Positions 13,348 to 21,435 of a stretch of 28,374 nucleotides of DNA are shown one piece after another (positions within the stretch are counted from its first letter, which is position 1; each line of letters begins with the position of its first letter). Source of the DNA: a virus; IMG/VR virus record IMGVR_UViG_3300028041_000005, positions 1-28,374 of that record. The stretch is one strand, 5' to 3'. The notes below the pieces were generated by a model, which did not search any database, was not told the origin of the DNA, and saw nothing but the letters and a program-made list of their open reading frames with translations. The position numbers were made by a program, and so were the translations under genes.

Positions 13348-16038
13348 CTATCGATCCGTCCAGCGCAGGCCAGACGCCGACTGCGCTGCCGCCATCTTCC
13401 GAGCCCACTCAGCATCGAAGTCGATCGCGGTCCCGACGATAGCAGCGACGCCCTCGTTCGTGACGCCCGGCGGCAGATTGCGCCCGTCGATCTCGACCCG
13501 ATGCCGGAGCTCGATCGGGATCGTCTGCCCGTTCAGCGTCCGCTCGGCGAGCAGCTCGACGATGTTCGAGCCGGAGCCGATGCCCGCGACCGTCTCCGCG
13601 AAGAGCCCGACTTCCCGGTCGGCCCGGCGACGGCCGCGGCGGAAGTTCTCGACGAAAGCGTCCGTCATCCGGTCAGCGGCCGAGCCCATCCACGCGATTG
13701 GGCCGCCGGCCTCGCTCCACGGTCCGGTACGCGCCGGCGACATGAGCCGGACCTGATTAGCGACGCCCCGCGTGAATGACTGGAGATCTTGCATGATCGC
13801 GCCCTTCTTGATCCCCCACTGCCGAAGGAACGCCGCTCCAGAGTCGCGTCCGGCGTCGCCGAAGATGCCCGGTAGCTGCCCGAGCTGCTGCTCCGAGACG
13901 CCGAGTATCTCGGCCAGCGACGCCCGGAGCGCGGGCCGCTGGGCGGCCGTCGCGGACGCGAGCAGCCGCATTGACATTCGGCCGATCTCTTCCGACTGCG
14001 GGTTCAGCTTCGCAAGCTCGCGGATCGAGTCGAGCGTGATCTGCTGCGCTTCGAGCCGGACTTCCGGCCGGCCGTCGTCGAGCGCGTTCGCGAGCCGCTT
14101 CGACGTCAGGATCCCGATCAGCTCGGCTTCCTTCTGGACCGGCGAGAGCGTGTTCTTCATCAAGTCCTTCAGCCGATCCATGGCCGAGACGGGCTCCGCG
14201 TAGCCGGACGCGATGCCCTGCCCGTATGCACGCGGCGTCTGCTGCCCGCCCCACGCCGCTTCGGCGATGATCGCCCGGTTCGCCGCTCGCAACGCGGCGA
14301 GCTGATCGGCCCCGCTCGTCTTCGTGACGTCGACGAGCTCGACGCCCGTCTGGCGATGTAGCCGCTGGACTTCCGATAGGCTCGCGCCCGTCTCGTCGGC
14401 GATCGCCTGAGCGGTCGTGCGCGTCGCCGCGGCCGCGTCCGCGTTCGCCTGCGCCTGAGCGCCGGCTTCGCGCTGAACGGCCGCCGTTGTCGCCTCCGCA
14501 CCCCGCCGTCGAGCCTCTTCCGACGCATCCCACTCTTCGGCCGTCTTCCGAGCGGCTTCCTCGTGCGCTGCCGCCGTTGCCTCCGCGGCCTTCTCGGACT
14601 CCCACGCCGCTCGGCTGCCCGCGCCTTCGAGAACTCGCTGCACTGACTCGCCGACCCCGCCGATCCGGTTCAGCGCCCGCTCGGCAGCTGCCGCCGCGCC
14701 CTCGAAGTCGCCTTGAAGCAGCCGGATGATCGCGTCGCCAGCATCGATCATCGCCCCGAATAGGTTCTCGAAGATGCCGATCAGCCCGCCCAGCCGAGTG
14801 CCCAGGTCGACGACGATCCACTCGAGCTCGCGGAACGCGCCAGCGACCATCTCGCCCGCGATCCGGCCCAGCTCGCCGAGCATGGAGATCACGTCGTCTA
14901 GGATCCCGAAGTGCTCCAGCGCCAGAACGAGCGCCGCACCGGCGGCTGCGAGCGCGATCAGCGGAGCGAGCGCGACGATCGTCGCCGCGGCCCATGCGAG
15001 CATCGGCGGAACTACCATCGTCGCCACTGCGATCCCGATCGCGCCGACCGCGCCGGCGACGGCCGGACCGTTATTGAGCAACAGATCGACGACTTCGCCG
15101 ATGACCCCGACGAGCCCGACGACGGCATCGGCGACCATCGGGACGATCGTCTCCGCGATCGGCATGAGTGCCTCGCCGACCGTCGTCCACGCTTCCTCGA
15201 TCCGGGCCGCCGCGATACGCTGCCCGTTCGCGAGTCCGTCCGACGTTCGAGCGAAGTCGCCCTGGGCGGCCGCCGTCTGTTCGAGGATGAGCTGATAGGT
15301 CGCCGTCGCCTTCGCGTTCTTATCCATCGCGCCGACGCCGTCGTATAGGCCGAGCTCCATTGCCTTCGCCTTGACACCGGCCTCGTCGAGCATCACGCCG
15401 AAGCGCCGGATCGGCTCCGTCTCGCCGCGGAACGCCGCGCCCATCGCGTAGACGACGTCTTCCGTGCTCGCGTTATTGAATGAGCCCATGTCCGCGGCCA
15501 GCGCGAGCATGTCGACCGACATGTTCGCGGCCTCGTCGCCGGCGAAGCCGAGATTGGTAATCAGGTTCCCGAGCGTGCCGATCGAGTCGAGATACGCCCC
15601 GGACGAGAGCCCAACGCTCGTCGCGGCATCCTTCGACGCCTCTTCGACGATCCGGTACGAGTCGCCGAAGAGCTCGCCCGCCTTCGCTGCCGCTTCCGCC
15701 TTGTCGCTCGCGAGCGAGATCGAGTCTGAGAGCGTCCGCATCGCTTCGGCCGGAGCCTGCATGACGAACTGAGTCGCCATGTTGCCGATCGCGAGCCCGA
15801 CGCCCATGATCGCGCCCTTGCCGATATCGCCGAACTTGCTGAACTTCCCGCCCGTCTCGTCGGCCGCGTCGCCCGCTTCGCGCGTCTTATCGGCGACGTC
15901 GTCCATAGCGTCGGCCGCCGGCTGCGCGCCCGCCGCCGCCCGGCTGCCGACTTGCTGGACTTGCCCGAGGAACCCTTCGTCGCGCAGCTCGAGGTCGTAC
16001 CAGGCCGCGCCCACGCGCCCGCCACCGCCACCGAGCAT
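13348..16038 (-). CDS. Tail length tape measure protein (896 aa)
   Basis: ATG 16038 follows the chaperone stop by two bases. The N-terminal 200 residues show the tape-measure signature of helical, Ala/Gly-rich repeats (GKFSKFGDIGKGAIMGVGLA, then DSISLASDKAEAAAKAGELF), followed by the block AYLDSIGTLGNLITNLG and FAGDEAANMSVDMLALAADM. Residues 310-385 are strongly hydrophobic, as expected for the segment that enters the host membrane at infection. The middle (460-560) is a long Ala/Glu coiled-coil. By the usual rule of about 0.15 nm per residue the tail would be near 135 nm. No lysozyme, transglycosylase or peptidase motif is visible. Confidence 0.93.
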   Translation of the reverse strand: MLGGGGGRVGAAWYDLELRDEGFLGQVQQVGSRAAAGAQPAADAMDDVADKTREAGDAADETGGKFSKFGDIGKGAIMGVGLAIGNMATQFVMQAPAEAMRTLSDSISLASDKAEAAAKAGELFGDSYRIVEEASKDAATSVGLSSGAYLDSIGTLGNLITNLGFAGDEAANMSVDMLALAADMGSFNNASTEDVVYAMGAAFRGETEPIRRFGVMLDEAGVKAKAMELGLYDGVGAMDKNAKATATYQLILEQTAAAQGDFARTSDGLANGQRIAAARIEEAWTTVGEALMPIAETIVPMVADAVVGLVGVIGEVVDLLLNNGPAVAGAVGAIGIAVATMVVPPMLAWAAATIVALAPLIALAAAGAALVLALEHFGILDDVISMLGELGRIAGEMVAGAFRELEWIVVDLGTRLGGLIGIFENLFGAMIDAGDAIIRLLQGDFEGAAAAAERALNRIGGVGESVQRVLEGAGSRAAWESEKAAEATAAAHEEAARKTAEEWDASEEARRRGAEATTAAVQREAGAQAQANADAAAATRTTAQAIADETGASLSEVQRLHRQTGVELVDVTKTSGADQLAALRAANRAIIAEAAWGGQQTPRAYGQGIASGYAEPVSAMDRLKDLMKNTLSPVQKEAELIGILTSKRLANALDDGRPEVRLEAQQITLDSIRELAKLNPQSEEIGRMSMRLLASATAAQRPALRASLAEILGVSEQQLGQLPGIFGDAGRDSGAAFLRQWGIKKGAIMQDLQSFTRGVANQVRLMSPARTGPWSEAGGPIAWMGSAADRMTDAFVENFRRGRRRADREVGLFAETVAGIGSGSNIVELLAERTLNGQTIPIELRHRVEIDGRNLPPGVTNEGVAAIVGTAIDFDAEWARKMAAAQSASGLRWTDR

Positions 16039-16040
16039 CT

Positions 16041-16322
16041 CTAGTGAACCCGCCGCGGCATGAAGTCTTCCGGCCGGACGCCTTCCGGCAGGACGTCAGC
16101 GAGGGTCGCGTATCGCTGCCCCGGCGGCAGCGATCCTTTACCCGTGCTCATCGCGGACCGCTCCGCCTTACGTCGAGTTTCGACGAGCCTTACGAACAGC
16201 GCCTGATCGATCTGAAGCGCCAGGACCGGATCCGTGATCTCCATTGCCGAGCTCGGTCGGAACGAGAACCGCTCCGCTGTCCCCGCTAGTAGCAGCGCGT
16301 TTGGCGTCGTTATCCACTCTGC
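16041..16322 (-). CDS. Tail assembly chaperone, second reading frame (made by frameshift; 93 aa)
   Basis: This frame is open far upstream of its only ATG (16244), and the upstream part looks coding: AEWITTPNALLLAG, then ERFSFRPSSAMEITDPVLAL, then ALFVRLVETRRKAERSAM. That is the usual layout of the T part of G-GT chaperones, with a short PSS/MxI-DP motif. It lies +1 relative to the first chaperone frame and shares DNA with its C-terminal 54 residues. If joined at the TTT-C site (16326-16323), the fusion is 259 aa. It ends 2 bases before the tape-measure gene, its usual place. A separate start at ATG 16244 cannot be excluded but would lose the conserved region. Confidence 0.72.
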   Translation of the reverse strand, partial: AEWITTPNALLLAGTAERFSFRPSSAMEITDPVLALQIDQALFVRLVETRRKAERSAMSTGKGSLPPGQRYATLADVLPEGVRPEDFMPRRVH

Positions 16323-16821
16323 GAAACTCGCCGGCTGCCGGAGCAGCCTCCCCTTCCTGCATCTCGGCGATCTTCTTCACGAGCCCGAGCTTCAGCAGCG
16401 ACTCGGCCGTGACCGTCGCCGGCTGCTTGTGTCGGATCGCGATGAAGCCCAGCGCGTCGAGATCCTCGGCCGGAATGACCGACTCCAGATCGAGAATGAA
16501 CGGCGTCAGATCGAGCTCGCCCCACTCGGCGGCCGGATCGTCCGGCGACTCGCCGGCGACGAGTCGCTCGCGGACGCAATACGCGATCAGCCGGTCCTTC
16601 ATCTGAAGGAACTGCTCCTGCTCGGCCGGATCGAGCTCGCGCAGTACGAGCCGCTCCATAGTGAAGCGGATCGCCATCCCGGTAAGCTCCTGCGGGAAGA
16701 CGCCCTTCCGGAGCAGATGCTCGACGCTCGGCAGCCGGACCCGAACCCATGTCCCGGTCGGCAGCAGGACCTTATGGAGCCCGGCTTCCGTCCAGCCCCG
16801 GAGCGCGGCGGTCGTGTTCAC
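16168..16821 (-). CDS. Tail assembly chaperone, first reading frame (gpG-like; 217 aa)
   Basis: GTG 16821 starts 3 bases after the tail-tube stop. Residues 1-160 are a coherent protein (GWTEAGLHKVLLPTGTWVRV, then AIRFTMERLVLRELDPAEQE, with an extended Leu/Glu-rich C-terminus EDLDALGFIAIRHKQPATVT) like other phage gpG proteins, which chaperone tape-measure and tube assembly. After about residue 165 the sequence turns into an Arg/Ser/Gly stretch that reads like the shadow of the overlapping frame. So the 217-aa form likely carries an incidental tail, and part of the ribosomes shift to the second frame. Confidence 0.78.
   Translation of the reverse strand: MNTTAALRGWTEAGLHKVLLPTGTWVRVRLPSVEHLLRKGVFPQELTGMAIRFTMERLVLRELDPAEQEQFLQMKDRLIAYCVRERLVAGESPDDPAAEWGELDLTPFILDLESVIPAEDLDALGFIAIRHKQPATVTAESLLKLGLVKKIAEMQEGEAAPAAGEFRRVDNDAKRAATSGDSGAVLVPTELGNGDHGSGPGASDRSGAVRKARRNST
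16320..16329 (-). promoter_or_regulatory. Probable programmed frameshift site (+1 or -2)
   Basis: In the first frame the minus strand reads GAG TTT CGC; slipping one base forward gives TTC GCA GAG TGG, where the second frame looks coding. Tail chaperones usually use -1 slippage, but +1 and -2 cases are known (for example a -2 shift in phage Mu and +1 in Listeria phage PSA). No seven-base -1 site (XXXYYYZ) is visible nearby. The exact slip codon could lie a few codons upstream. Confidence 0.5.
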
Positions 16822-16823
16822 GA

Positions 16824-17843
16824 CTACGTCGCCGGATAGGTCGCGACAGCGTTCCGAAGGATCGCCGTCAGGGCCGAGCCCGAGCCGGGCTGATAGGCGT
16901 CATACGTCACCGTCGCGCGCAGCGGCTCGCCGTTGTTGTTCGTTTCCATCCCGGCGATGTTCGCGATCACGATCCGCGGAGCATTGATCTCCAGCGAGCG
17001 CTCGGGGGTCACCGCGACGCCGGCATTGTTGCGCTTCGTCCACTTCAGCGAGAGCCCGGCTGGGGCGCCGCCGAGCTCCAGCAGCCCGCGCGTCTGCGCG
17101 GCCTCGTCGCCCGGAGTCGCCGAACCGTAGTGCAGCCGCCGCCAAAGTGCGCCGTCCTCGATCAGCTGCGACGTCTCGAAGCGGATCCCGACCATGCCCT
17201 CGGCGATCGCGTAGCCGCCCAGGTTGTCGCCCGGGATGACCGTCGCGCCGGTCGTGATCGTCGTCGTCACGCTCGACATGCTCGCGACCGGCGTCCCTTC
17301 GACGAGTAGCTGCTGCTCGGCGTCGTAGTGAACGAACGGGATCCCGACTTCGAGAGCCGGCGTCCCGACCGCCGCGACGAGGTTTTGCGCGCGGAGCCCG
17401 ATGATGCCGATCTCGGCCGTCATGGCCGCGCCCTCTGCCGAGCGAAGGACCAGCTGCGACACCTTGCAGTCGGGGAACCGCTCGAACTGGATCCCGCCGA
17501 CGTTGCGCCAGAAGGTCATGTATGGCTGGCTCGGGGCCAGCGTGAACGTGTGCTCGTAGGGATCCGCCGCGCCGGTTACGGCCTTCGCGCCGAGCGCCGC
17601 GAACAGGAACGCGCCGAGCGAGTCGGGCATCGCGTAGATCGTCGGCGAGCCCTCGGCGCGAGCTCGTGCGACGAACGCGCCCATGCGCACGCGGTTGGCG
17701 GTCGAACCTTCGAGCGCCGTGACCTCGCGCGTCGGGTTCAGCCCGCCGCCGGTGATCGGAACGCGGAAGAGCGCCGCCGGTGCCGGCGTGCCCTTCGCCG
17801 CCTGAATGGCGACGGCAAGGTCGCCGATGTTGCCTGCCGGCAT
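16824..17843 (-). CDS. Major tail tube protein (339 aa)
   Basis: ATG 17843 has GGAGACTGACCG upstream. The N-terminus is typical of tube proteins of GC-rich siphophages (MPAGNIGDLAVAIQAAKGTP), and most of the chain is beta-rich: SPTIYAMPDSLGAFLFAALG, AADPYEHTFTLAPSQPYMTF, CKVSQLVLRSAEGAAMTAEI. The position just before the tail chaperones, and the length of around 300 residues, fit the family. The C-terminal 100 residues (SLKWTKRNNAGVAVTPERSL, AGMETNNNGEPLRATVTYDA) may be a decorating Ig-like or second beta domain. Hexameric rings of this protein would form the tail tube. It ends in TAG 3 bases before the first chaperone start. Confidence 0.88.
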   Translation of the reverse strand: MPAGNIGDLAVAIQAAKGTPAPAALFRVPITGGGLNPTREVTALEGSTANRVRMGAFVARARAEGSPTIYAMPDSLGAFLFAALGAKAVTGAADPYEHTFTLAPSQPYMTFWRNVGGIQFERFPDCKVSQLVLRSAEGAAMTAEIGIIGLRAQNLVAAVGTPALEVGIPFVHYDAEQQLLVEGTPVASMSSVTTTITTGATVIPGDNLGGYAIAEGMVGIRFETSQLIEDGALWRRLHYGSATPGDEAAQTRGLLELGGAPAGLSLKWTKRNNAGVAVTPERSLEINAPRIVIANIAGMETNNNGEPLRATVTYDAYQPGSGSALTAILRNAVATYPAT

Positions 17844-17846
17844 CGG

Positions 17847-18191
17847 TCAGTCTCCTTCCTGTGCTGCGCCTTCGGTCGCGGCCTGGTCGTCGGCCGGTCC
17901 CTCAGTCGTGATTGGTGCCGGCACAACCGGCTCTGGATCGGCGATCTTTCGCGTGGTCGTGCCGCCTGATGGCGTGCGGACCTCGCGTACCTGGTCAAGC
18001 CCGAAGGCGTTGAGGATTGCTTCGTCCTCGGGCGTCTCAGGCGTCACCACGCCGGCGTCGTCGGCCGCGATCTCGCGGTAGGTGCCGTCCGCAGCGGCGT
18101 ACCCGTAGGAGGCGCTCGGCTCCCCGCGTCGGAGCGTGTAGCCCGCCTCGGCGCCTTCGGGCCGCTCAGCTGGTCCAGTCGTCTCTGCCAT
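17847..18191 (-). CDS. Small acidic protein before the tail tube (114 aa)
   Basis: ATG 18191 is chosen for a GGGAGGAG Shine-Dalgarno seven bases upstream; a longer frame begins within the previous gene. The product is acidic and Pro/Ala-rich at both ends, with a central patch RRGEPSASYGYAAADGTY followed by TPEDEAILNAFGLDQVREVR. It has the look of a disordered structural accessory: a short module linked by Glu/Pro/Ala-rich tails. In other phages this slot can hold a small neck or capsid-decoration protein. I do not recognise the family. Confidence 0.7.
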   Translation of the reverse strand: MAETTGPAERPEGAEAGYTLRRGEPSASYGYAAADGTYREIAADDAGVVTPETPEDEAILNAFGLDQVREVRTPSGGTTTRKIADPEPVVPAPITTEGPADDQAATEGAAQEGD

Positions 18192-18193
18192 CG

Positions 18194-18682
18194 TTACGCT
18201 CCTCCCATTGCTGCTGGAACGACGCGCCACCCGCTGATCCGGAGCGCGACGCCCCTGACCTCGAAGGCGCGCACGTAATCACCGTCGATCGTGCATTCGA
18301 GATGGCTCCACGACGCCGCTGAGCGGCGCTGCCTGATCCGTGCCGCGTAGAACTCGCGCTTTGCGTCGAGAGTCTCGGTCACGTCTCGACGCCGCCGCTC
18401 CTGCGGCTCCTCGTCCTTGGCGTCGGCCACGTACACCGCCTGGAGCGCGAAGCGCTCCAGGTCCTGCGGCGAGGCGCCCGCGAGGCCGCGGATGTCCGGA
18501 CCCCACTCGAAGAGGAAGAGCGTGTCTGGGTAGCCCACGTAGCCGAACGGCTCGGCGGCCGACAGATCGCGCCAAGTCCCCGACTCACCGCGGTCGAAGG
18601 TCACGCCCTTGTACTCGCGTGCGACCGGCGGGTCGGCCGGCGGCTCGATGAGGTCGCGCACGGCGTCGATGAGGTCGAGCAT
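18194..18682 (-). CDS. Tail terminator-like protein (162 aa)
   Basis: ATG 18682 overlaps the gp10-like stop (TGATG); a longer frame upstream would cover most of that gene. The product begins MLDLIDAVRDLIEPP and has an alternating alpha/beta profile (TLFLFEWGPDIRGLAGASP, then FYAARIRQRRSAASWSHLEC, ending VRGVALRISGWRVVPAAM). In HK97- and SPP1-like phages the gene between the gp10-like protein and the tube usually encodes the tail terminator, a ring that caps the tube and joins head and tail. The assignment rests mainly on gene order and size. It could also be another neck protein. Confidence 0.6.
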   Translation of the reverse strand: MLDLIDAVRDLIEPPADPPVAREYKGVTFDRGESGTWRDLSAAEPFGYVGYPDTLFLFEWGPDIRGLAGASPQDLERFALQAVYVADAKDEEPQERRRRDVTETLDAKREFYAARIRQRRSAASWSHLECTIDGDYVRAFEVRGVALRISGWRVVPAAMGGA

Positions 18683-19152
18683 CACTGCACCGCCCGGAGC
18701 GCGTCGAACATGTGGCCGGCGAAACGCTCCGAAGCCGGTCGCAGGTAGGGATGGCCGCTCACGCGGACCTCGGTGCCAGGGACGAAGATCGTCGTGCCGC
18801 CGGTGCGTGGATCCACACGGGCGAAGCGTCGGCGGATGCCGGGGCCCATCACGATGCGCGCGCCGCTTGGCATGACCCAAGACAGCGCTCGCCTGGCGCG
18901 TGGGCGGATCGTCCCACCGCGCTCCTGGAGGGCGGCGTAGGGTAGCGAGCTGCCGATGGCGCCGCCCACTCCGAGGCCCGAACGCTGGGGACCGGCCATC
19001 GGCTGGATGCTGCTCGCCAGGCGGCCTGAACGACGGCGGGCAAGCCGCGCTGCCTCAACGACTGTCGCCTGCTGAGCGCGCGCAAACGCCTGCTCATGGA
19101 TGCTCCGGAACCGTGCCAGCGCCGACGAGTCCGGCTGCAGCGTCAAGCCCAT
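18682..19152 (-). CDS. HK97 gp10-like neck / tail-completion protein (156 aa)
   Basis: ATG 19152 overlaps the connector stop (TAATG), so a longer frame is not needed. The sequence carries family traits of HK97 gp10-like proteins: ARRRSGRLASSIQPM near residues 38-52, PYAALQERGGTIRPRARRAL at 71-90, and a C-terminal block GHPYLRPASERFAGHMFDAL. The YAxxxExG and HPFLxPA elements are hallmarks of the group. These proteins sit at the head-tail joint and are needed to attach tails. The coding order connector, gp10-like, terminator, tube is standard for siphophages. Confidence 0.85.
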   Translation of the reverse strand: MGLTLQPDSSALARFRSIHEQAFARAQQATVVEAARLARRRSGRLASSIQPMAGPQRSGLGVGGAIGSSLPYAALQERGGTIRPRARRALSWVMPSGARIVMGPGIRRRFARVDPRTGGTTIFVPGTEVRVSGHPYLRPASERFAGHMFDALRAVQ

Positions 19153-19679
19153 TACCAGCGCCCCGCGGAGCTCAGTCGGCTCGAGACGACACCGCGGCCG
19201 CTGCGCGTGCCGCGTCCACGGACGACCTCCAGCCAGCGCGCGGCGTTTGGCGCCAGGCGGCCGTACTGGACGTCTTCGGAGCCCATCACCGTGCCGGAGC
19301 CGCCTTCGCTCGAGAAGCTGACGAGGCCGCGCGCCAGGCGGCTCGCGGCATCGTCGAGAAGGTGTGCATTCGACGCGACGTAGATGGCCTGCTCGTATGT
19401 GGCCCGGGCGATGCCATCTGGCACGAATGGCACGCCGCTGGCGACGTCGAGAGACCTGGGGAAGGAACGCGCCTGGGTCGCCGCGTAGCGCCGAACCGAT
19501 CCGTAGTGCGAGTCGATCTCTCGCGTCGCGCGCCGAAGCGCGCGTTCCTTCTTGTCCGGGGTGTGCTCGGCCCACGCCTCGGCGAAGCGGCCGAGGTCGG
19601 CCGCCGCCATGGCGTCGGCCTCGGCCACCGAGATGTAGGAGTCGGTCGCGGCACCAGCGACCGTCGTGTCGAGCGGCAT
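19152..19679 (-). CDS. Head-tail connector (DnaT-like / gp6-like, 175 aa)
   Basis: ATG 19679 is the first ATG and is well placed; 25 non-coding bases separate it from the previous stop. The N-terminal half has the family pattern TDSYISVAEADAMAAADLGR followed by PDKKERALRRATREIDSHYG, an alpha-helical bundle as in DnaT_2/HK97 gp6 connector proteins that sit under the portal ring. The C-terminus is Arg/Gly/Ser-rich (VVRGRGTRSGRGVVSSRL), likely flexible. The database name of this family (DnaT-like ssDNA-binding) is probably misleading for a structural protein. Confidence 0.85.
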   Translation of the reverse strand: MPLDTTVAGAATDSYISVAEADAMAAADLGRFAEAWAEHTPDKKERALRRATREIDSHYGSVRRYAATQARSFPRSLDVASGVPFVPDGIARATYEQAIYVASNAHLLDDAASRLARGLVSFSSEGGSGTVMGSEDVQYGRLAPNAARWLEVVRGRGTRSGRGVVSSRLSSAGRW

Positions 19680-19704
19680 CGGTCAGCGAGTCGCAGCCTG
19701 GGGA

Positions 19705-20061
19705 TCAGGCTGTCTCGACGCCTCCCTTCTTGCCGGCTTCCTCGCCCTGCTCCTCGGCCTGCGACCGCTGAGCTACGACGCGAACCGTCGGCTCGCCTGG
19801 CTTTGCATCGGGCACCGGGACGACCTGATGCGGCTGGTAGTCGGACGGACCGACGCGACCACTGTAGTCGCCGCGCTTCGGGCCGGGACCGAGCGCGTCC
19901 TCGGGACCCTGCGGCTCGTCCGGGCTACCGGGCAGCATCGGGACACCCATGTCCGTGGCGTCCGACCGCGTGGTCGTGCCCTCCACTGAGTGCTCGGGCT
20001 TCTCGTTCTCGCTCTGGGTCGCCACGTCGTCCGCGGCGTCCTTCTTCTTCGTGTCAGCCAC
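19705..20061 (-). CDS. Acidic, disordered protein after the capsid gene (118 aa)
   Basis: GTG 20061 with AAGGAG upstream; the start overlaps the end of the previous gene by 8 bases. The product has a Lys-rich start (MADTKKKDAADD), then a Glu/Pro/Gly-rich chain without hydrophobic core (SPDEPQGPEDALGPGPKRGD, then VGPSDYQPHQVVPVPDAKPG). It looks intrinsically disordered. A repeated GP motif may suggest a capsid-associated linker or a decoration protein. No family is recognised. Its own ribosome site, between capsid and connector, suggests high structural dosage. Confidence 0.7.
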   Translation of the reverse strand: MADTKKKDAADDVATQSENEKPEHSVEGTTTRSDATDMGVPMLPGSPDEPQGPEDALGPGPKRGDYSGRVGPSDYQPHQVVPVPDAKPGEPTVRVVAQRSQAEEQGEEAGKKGGVETA

Positions 20062-20266
20062 CGTCTGTCTCCTTCACGTCAGCGTGGTGATCCCGACCGC
20101 AGTCAACGCAGCGCGTGACCAGTACGCGCCCGCCGAGCGGGTACTGGGCGGAGCGCGGGCGACTGAGCTCGAACGACTCGATCCGCTCCCTTGGACACCC
20201 AGCGCGATGCGCGATGGGGGCCGCGTGCTCCTTAGTGGCCTCGGGCTGCGTTGCTGCGGTCGGCAT
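20054..20266 (-). CDS. Small protein with a zinc-knuckle-like motif after the capsid gene (70 aa)
   Basis: ATG 20266 has a strong AAGGAGG site six bases before it. A disordered N-terminus (MPTAATQPEATKEHAAPIAH) leads to a compact part holding Cys24 (AGCPRER) and then TRCVDCGRDHHADVKE, a CxxC pair with two histidines. Zinc binding with Cys24 and one of the His residues is plausible but not proven. Strong translation signals suggest a structural or abundant product. Function unknown. Confidence 0.7.
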   Translation of the reverse strand: MPTAATQPEATKEHAAPIAHRAGCPRERIESFELSRPRSAQYPLGGRVLVTRCVDCGRDHHADVKETDGG

Positions 20267-20304
20267 CTGGTCCTCCTTATGCGGCTAGAACCGCGTGCGA
20301 TGGG

Positions 20305-21390
20305 TTAGGCGTTGGCTCGGATGCCGCGCAGGCGGACCGCCCCCTTGCCGAAGACGGCCAGGCCGAGGAAGCCCTCGATGCGGGTCCGGAAGACGGGCTT
20401 GGAGTCGATCTCGCCGAGATCGCGGACGTCGAAGACGGCCGCTGGGCCATTGAAGAGCCCAGTCACGCCGCCGTCGGTCTCGTCCTCGCCGAACTTGACG
20501 GCGTAGATCGAGGTCGTGTCGTCCGCGGTGCCCTGGACCTCGTCGTTCGGGATGATCTCGGTGCCGTCGGCGCGCTTGCCGATGTCGAGGATCGGGATCC
20601 CGTTGTAGGTCTCGATCACCTTGCCGAAGTCGGCCATGGTGTACGAAGACCAACCGCCGATACGCCGCGCGACGGAGCGGAGCTTGCCGACGAACCGAGC
20701 GTTCGCGTAGATGGCATCGGCGCCGCCAGCGACGCGGCTGAGCGCCTCGTCGAGGATCTCGAGGAACGCGTGCCGGTCGTTGTCGCTGGCGCCGATCATG
20801 CCCAGGCCGTTCGTGGCGGCGTCGACGACCTGCGTGCCGGTCAGGCGCTTCTTGAGCCCGTCGAAGCTGTTGGCATCGACCGCCACGTCGCCGTTGATGA
20901 ACGAGTCCTGGTACTTGATCCGGGCGGCCTTGACCTTCATCCGGGTCTGGGTCGCCCGCTGGTCGTTCAGGTTGCCGCGGGTCTTGGCGATGAACGTGTC
21001 GACGTCGGCGTCGCCGCCCAGGATGACCAGCGACTCGGTCTTCTGGTTGACGGTGCCTGTCGACTCGCTGTACGCGGAGTTCACCGCCCGGAACTCGACG
21101 CCGGGCAGCGTGCCTTCCTCGTTGTAGGCATACGCGTTGCCTTCGATGGGCAGCAGCGGCAGCCGGTCGAGGACGGACGACTCGAGGATGAACGTCTCGA
21201 CCACGCCGCGCTGCAGGTCGGTCTGTGACAGCTTCGCTGCCTCGACGAGCGTCAGGGCACCGAGCGCCACGCCAGCTGCGCCGGCGAGCCAGTAGCCGAT
21301 CAGCGCGAGCAGCAGGCTGAGGGCGATCGAGAAGAGAAGAGGATGGGCGTCGCGCTGTGCGCGGGCCCGATCAGCAAGTGTGAGGATCAT
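20305..21390 (-). CDS. Major capsid protein, HK97-fold (GP7-like family), with unusual N-terminal membrane segment (361 aa)
   Basis: From residue 45 the sequence follows the GP7-like capsid family: ALTLVEAAKLSQTDLQRGVV, LLPIEGNAYAYNEEGTLPGV, FRAVNSAYSESTGTVNQKTE, and near the end ALSRVAGGADAIYANARF with the C-terminal FRTRIEGFLGLAVFGKGA. Such proteins form the icosahedral shell. Members I recall begin near that point, but here the frame extends to ATG 21390 and adds 40 residues with a hydrophobic helix (LLFSIALSLLLALIGYWLAG). AGGA lies close before that ATG. GTG 21270 would give the usual length but has a weak ribosome site. Which start is used is uncertain. No maturation protease gene is visible nearby. 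Confidence 0.85.
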   Translation of the reverse strand: MILTLADRARAQRDAHPLLFSIALSLLLALIGYWLAGAAGVALGALTLVEAAKLSQTDLQRGVVETFILESSVLDRLPLLPIEGNAYAYNEEGTLPGVEFRAVNSAYSESTGTVNQKTESLVILGGDADVDTFIAKTRGNLNDQRATQTRMKVKAARIKYQDSFINGDVAVDANSFDGLKKRLTGTQVVDAATNGLGMIGASDNDRHAFLEILDEALSRVAGGADAIYANARFVGKLRSVARRIGGWSSYTMADFGKVIETYNGIPILDIGKRADGTEIIPNDEVQGTADDTTSIYAVKFGEDETDGGVTGLFNGPAAVFDVRDLGEIDSKPVFRTRIEGFLGLAVFGKGAVRLRGIRANA

Positions 21391-21410
21391 CGTCCTGGGT
21401 TGTCCTTTCT

Positions 21411-21433
21411 CCCCGCCGAGCGCCCGGCAGGGG
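21411..21433. promoter_or_regulatory. Hairpin between scaffold and capsid genes
   Basis: CCCCGCCG (21411-21418) faces CGGC plus GGGG (21425-21428, 21430-21433) with one bulged A and a 6-base loop. There is no U-run, so it is not an intrinsic terminator. In the minus-strand message it lies just after the scaffold stop and 20 bases before the capsid ATG, where it could be a processing or stability element. Confidence 0.5.
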
Positions 21434-21435
21434 AT

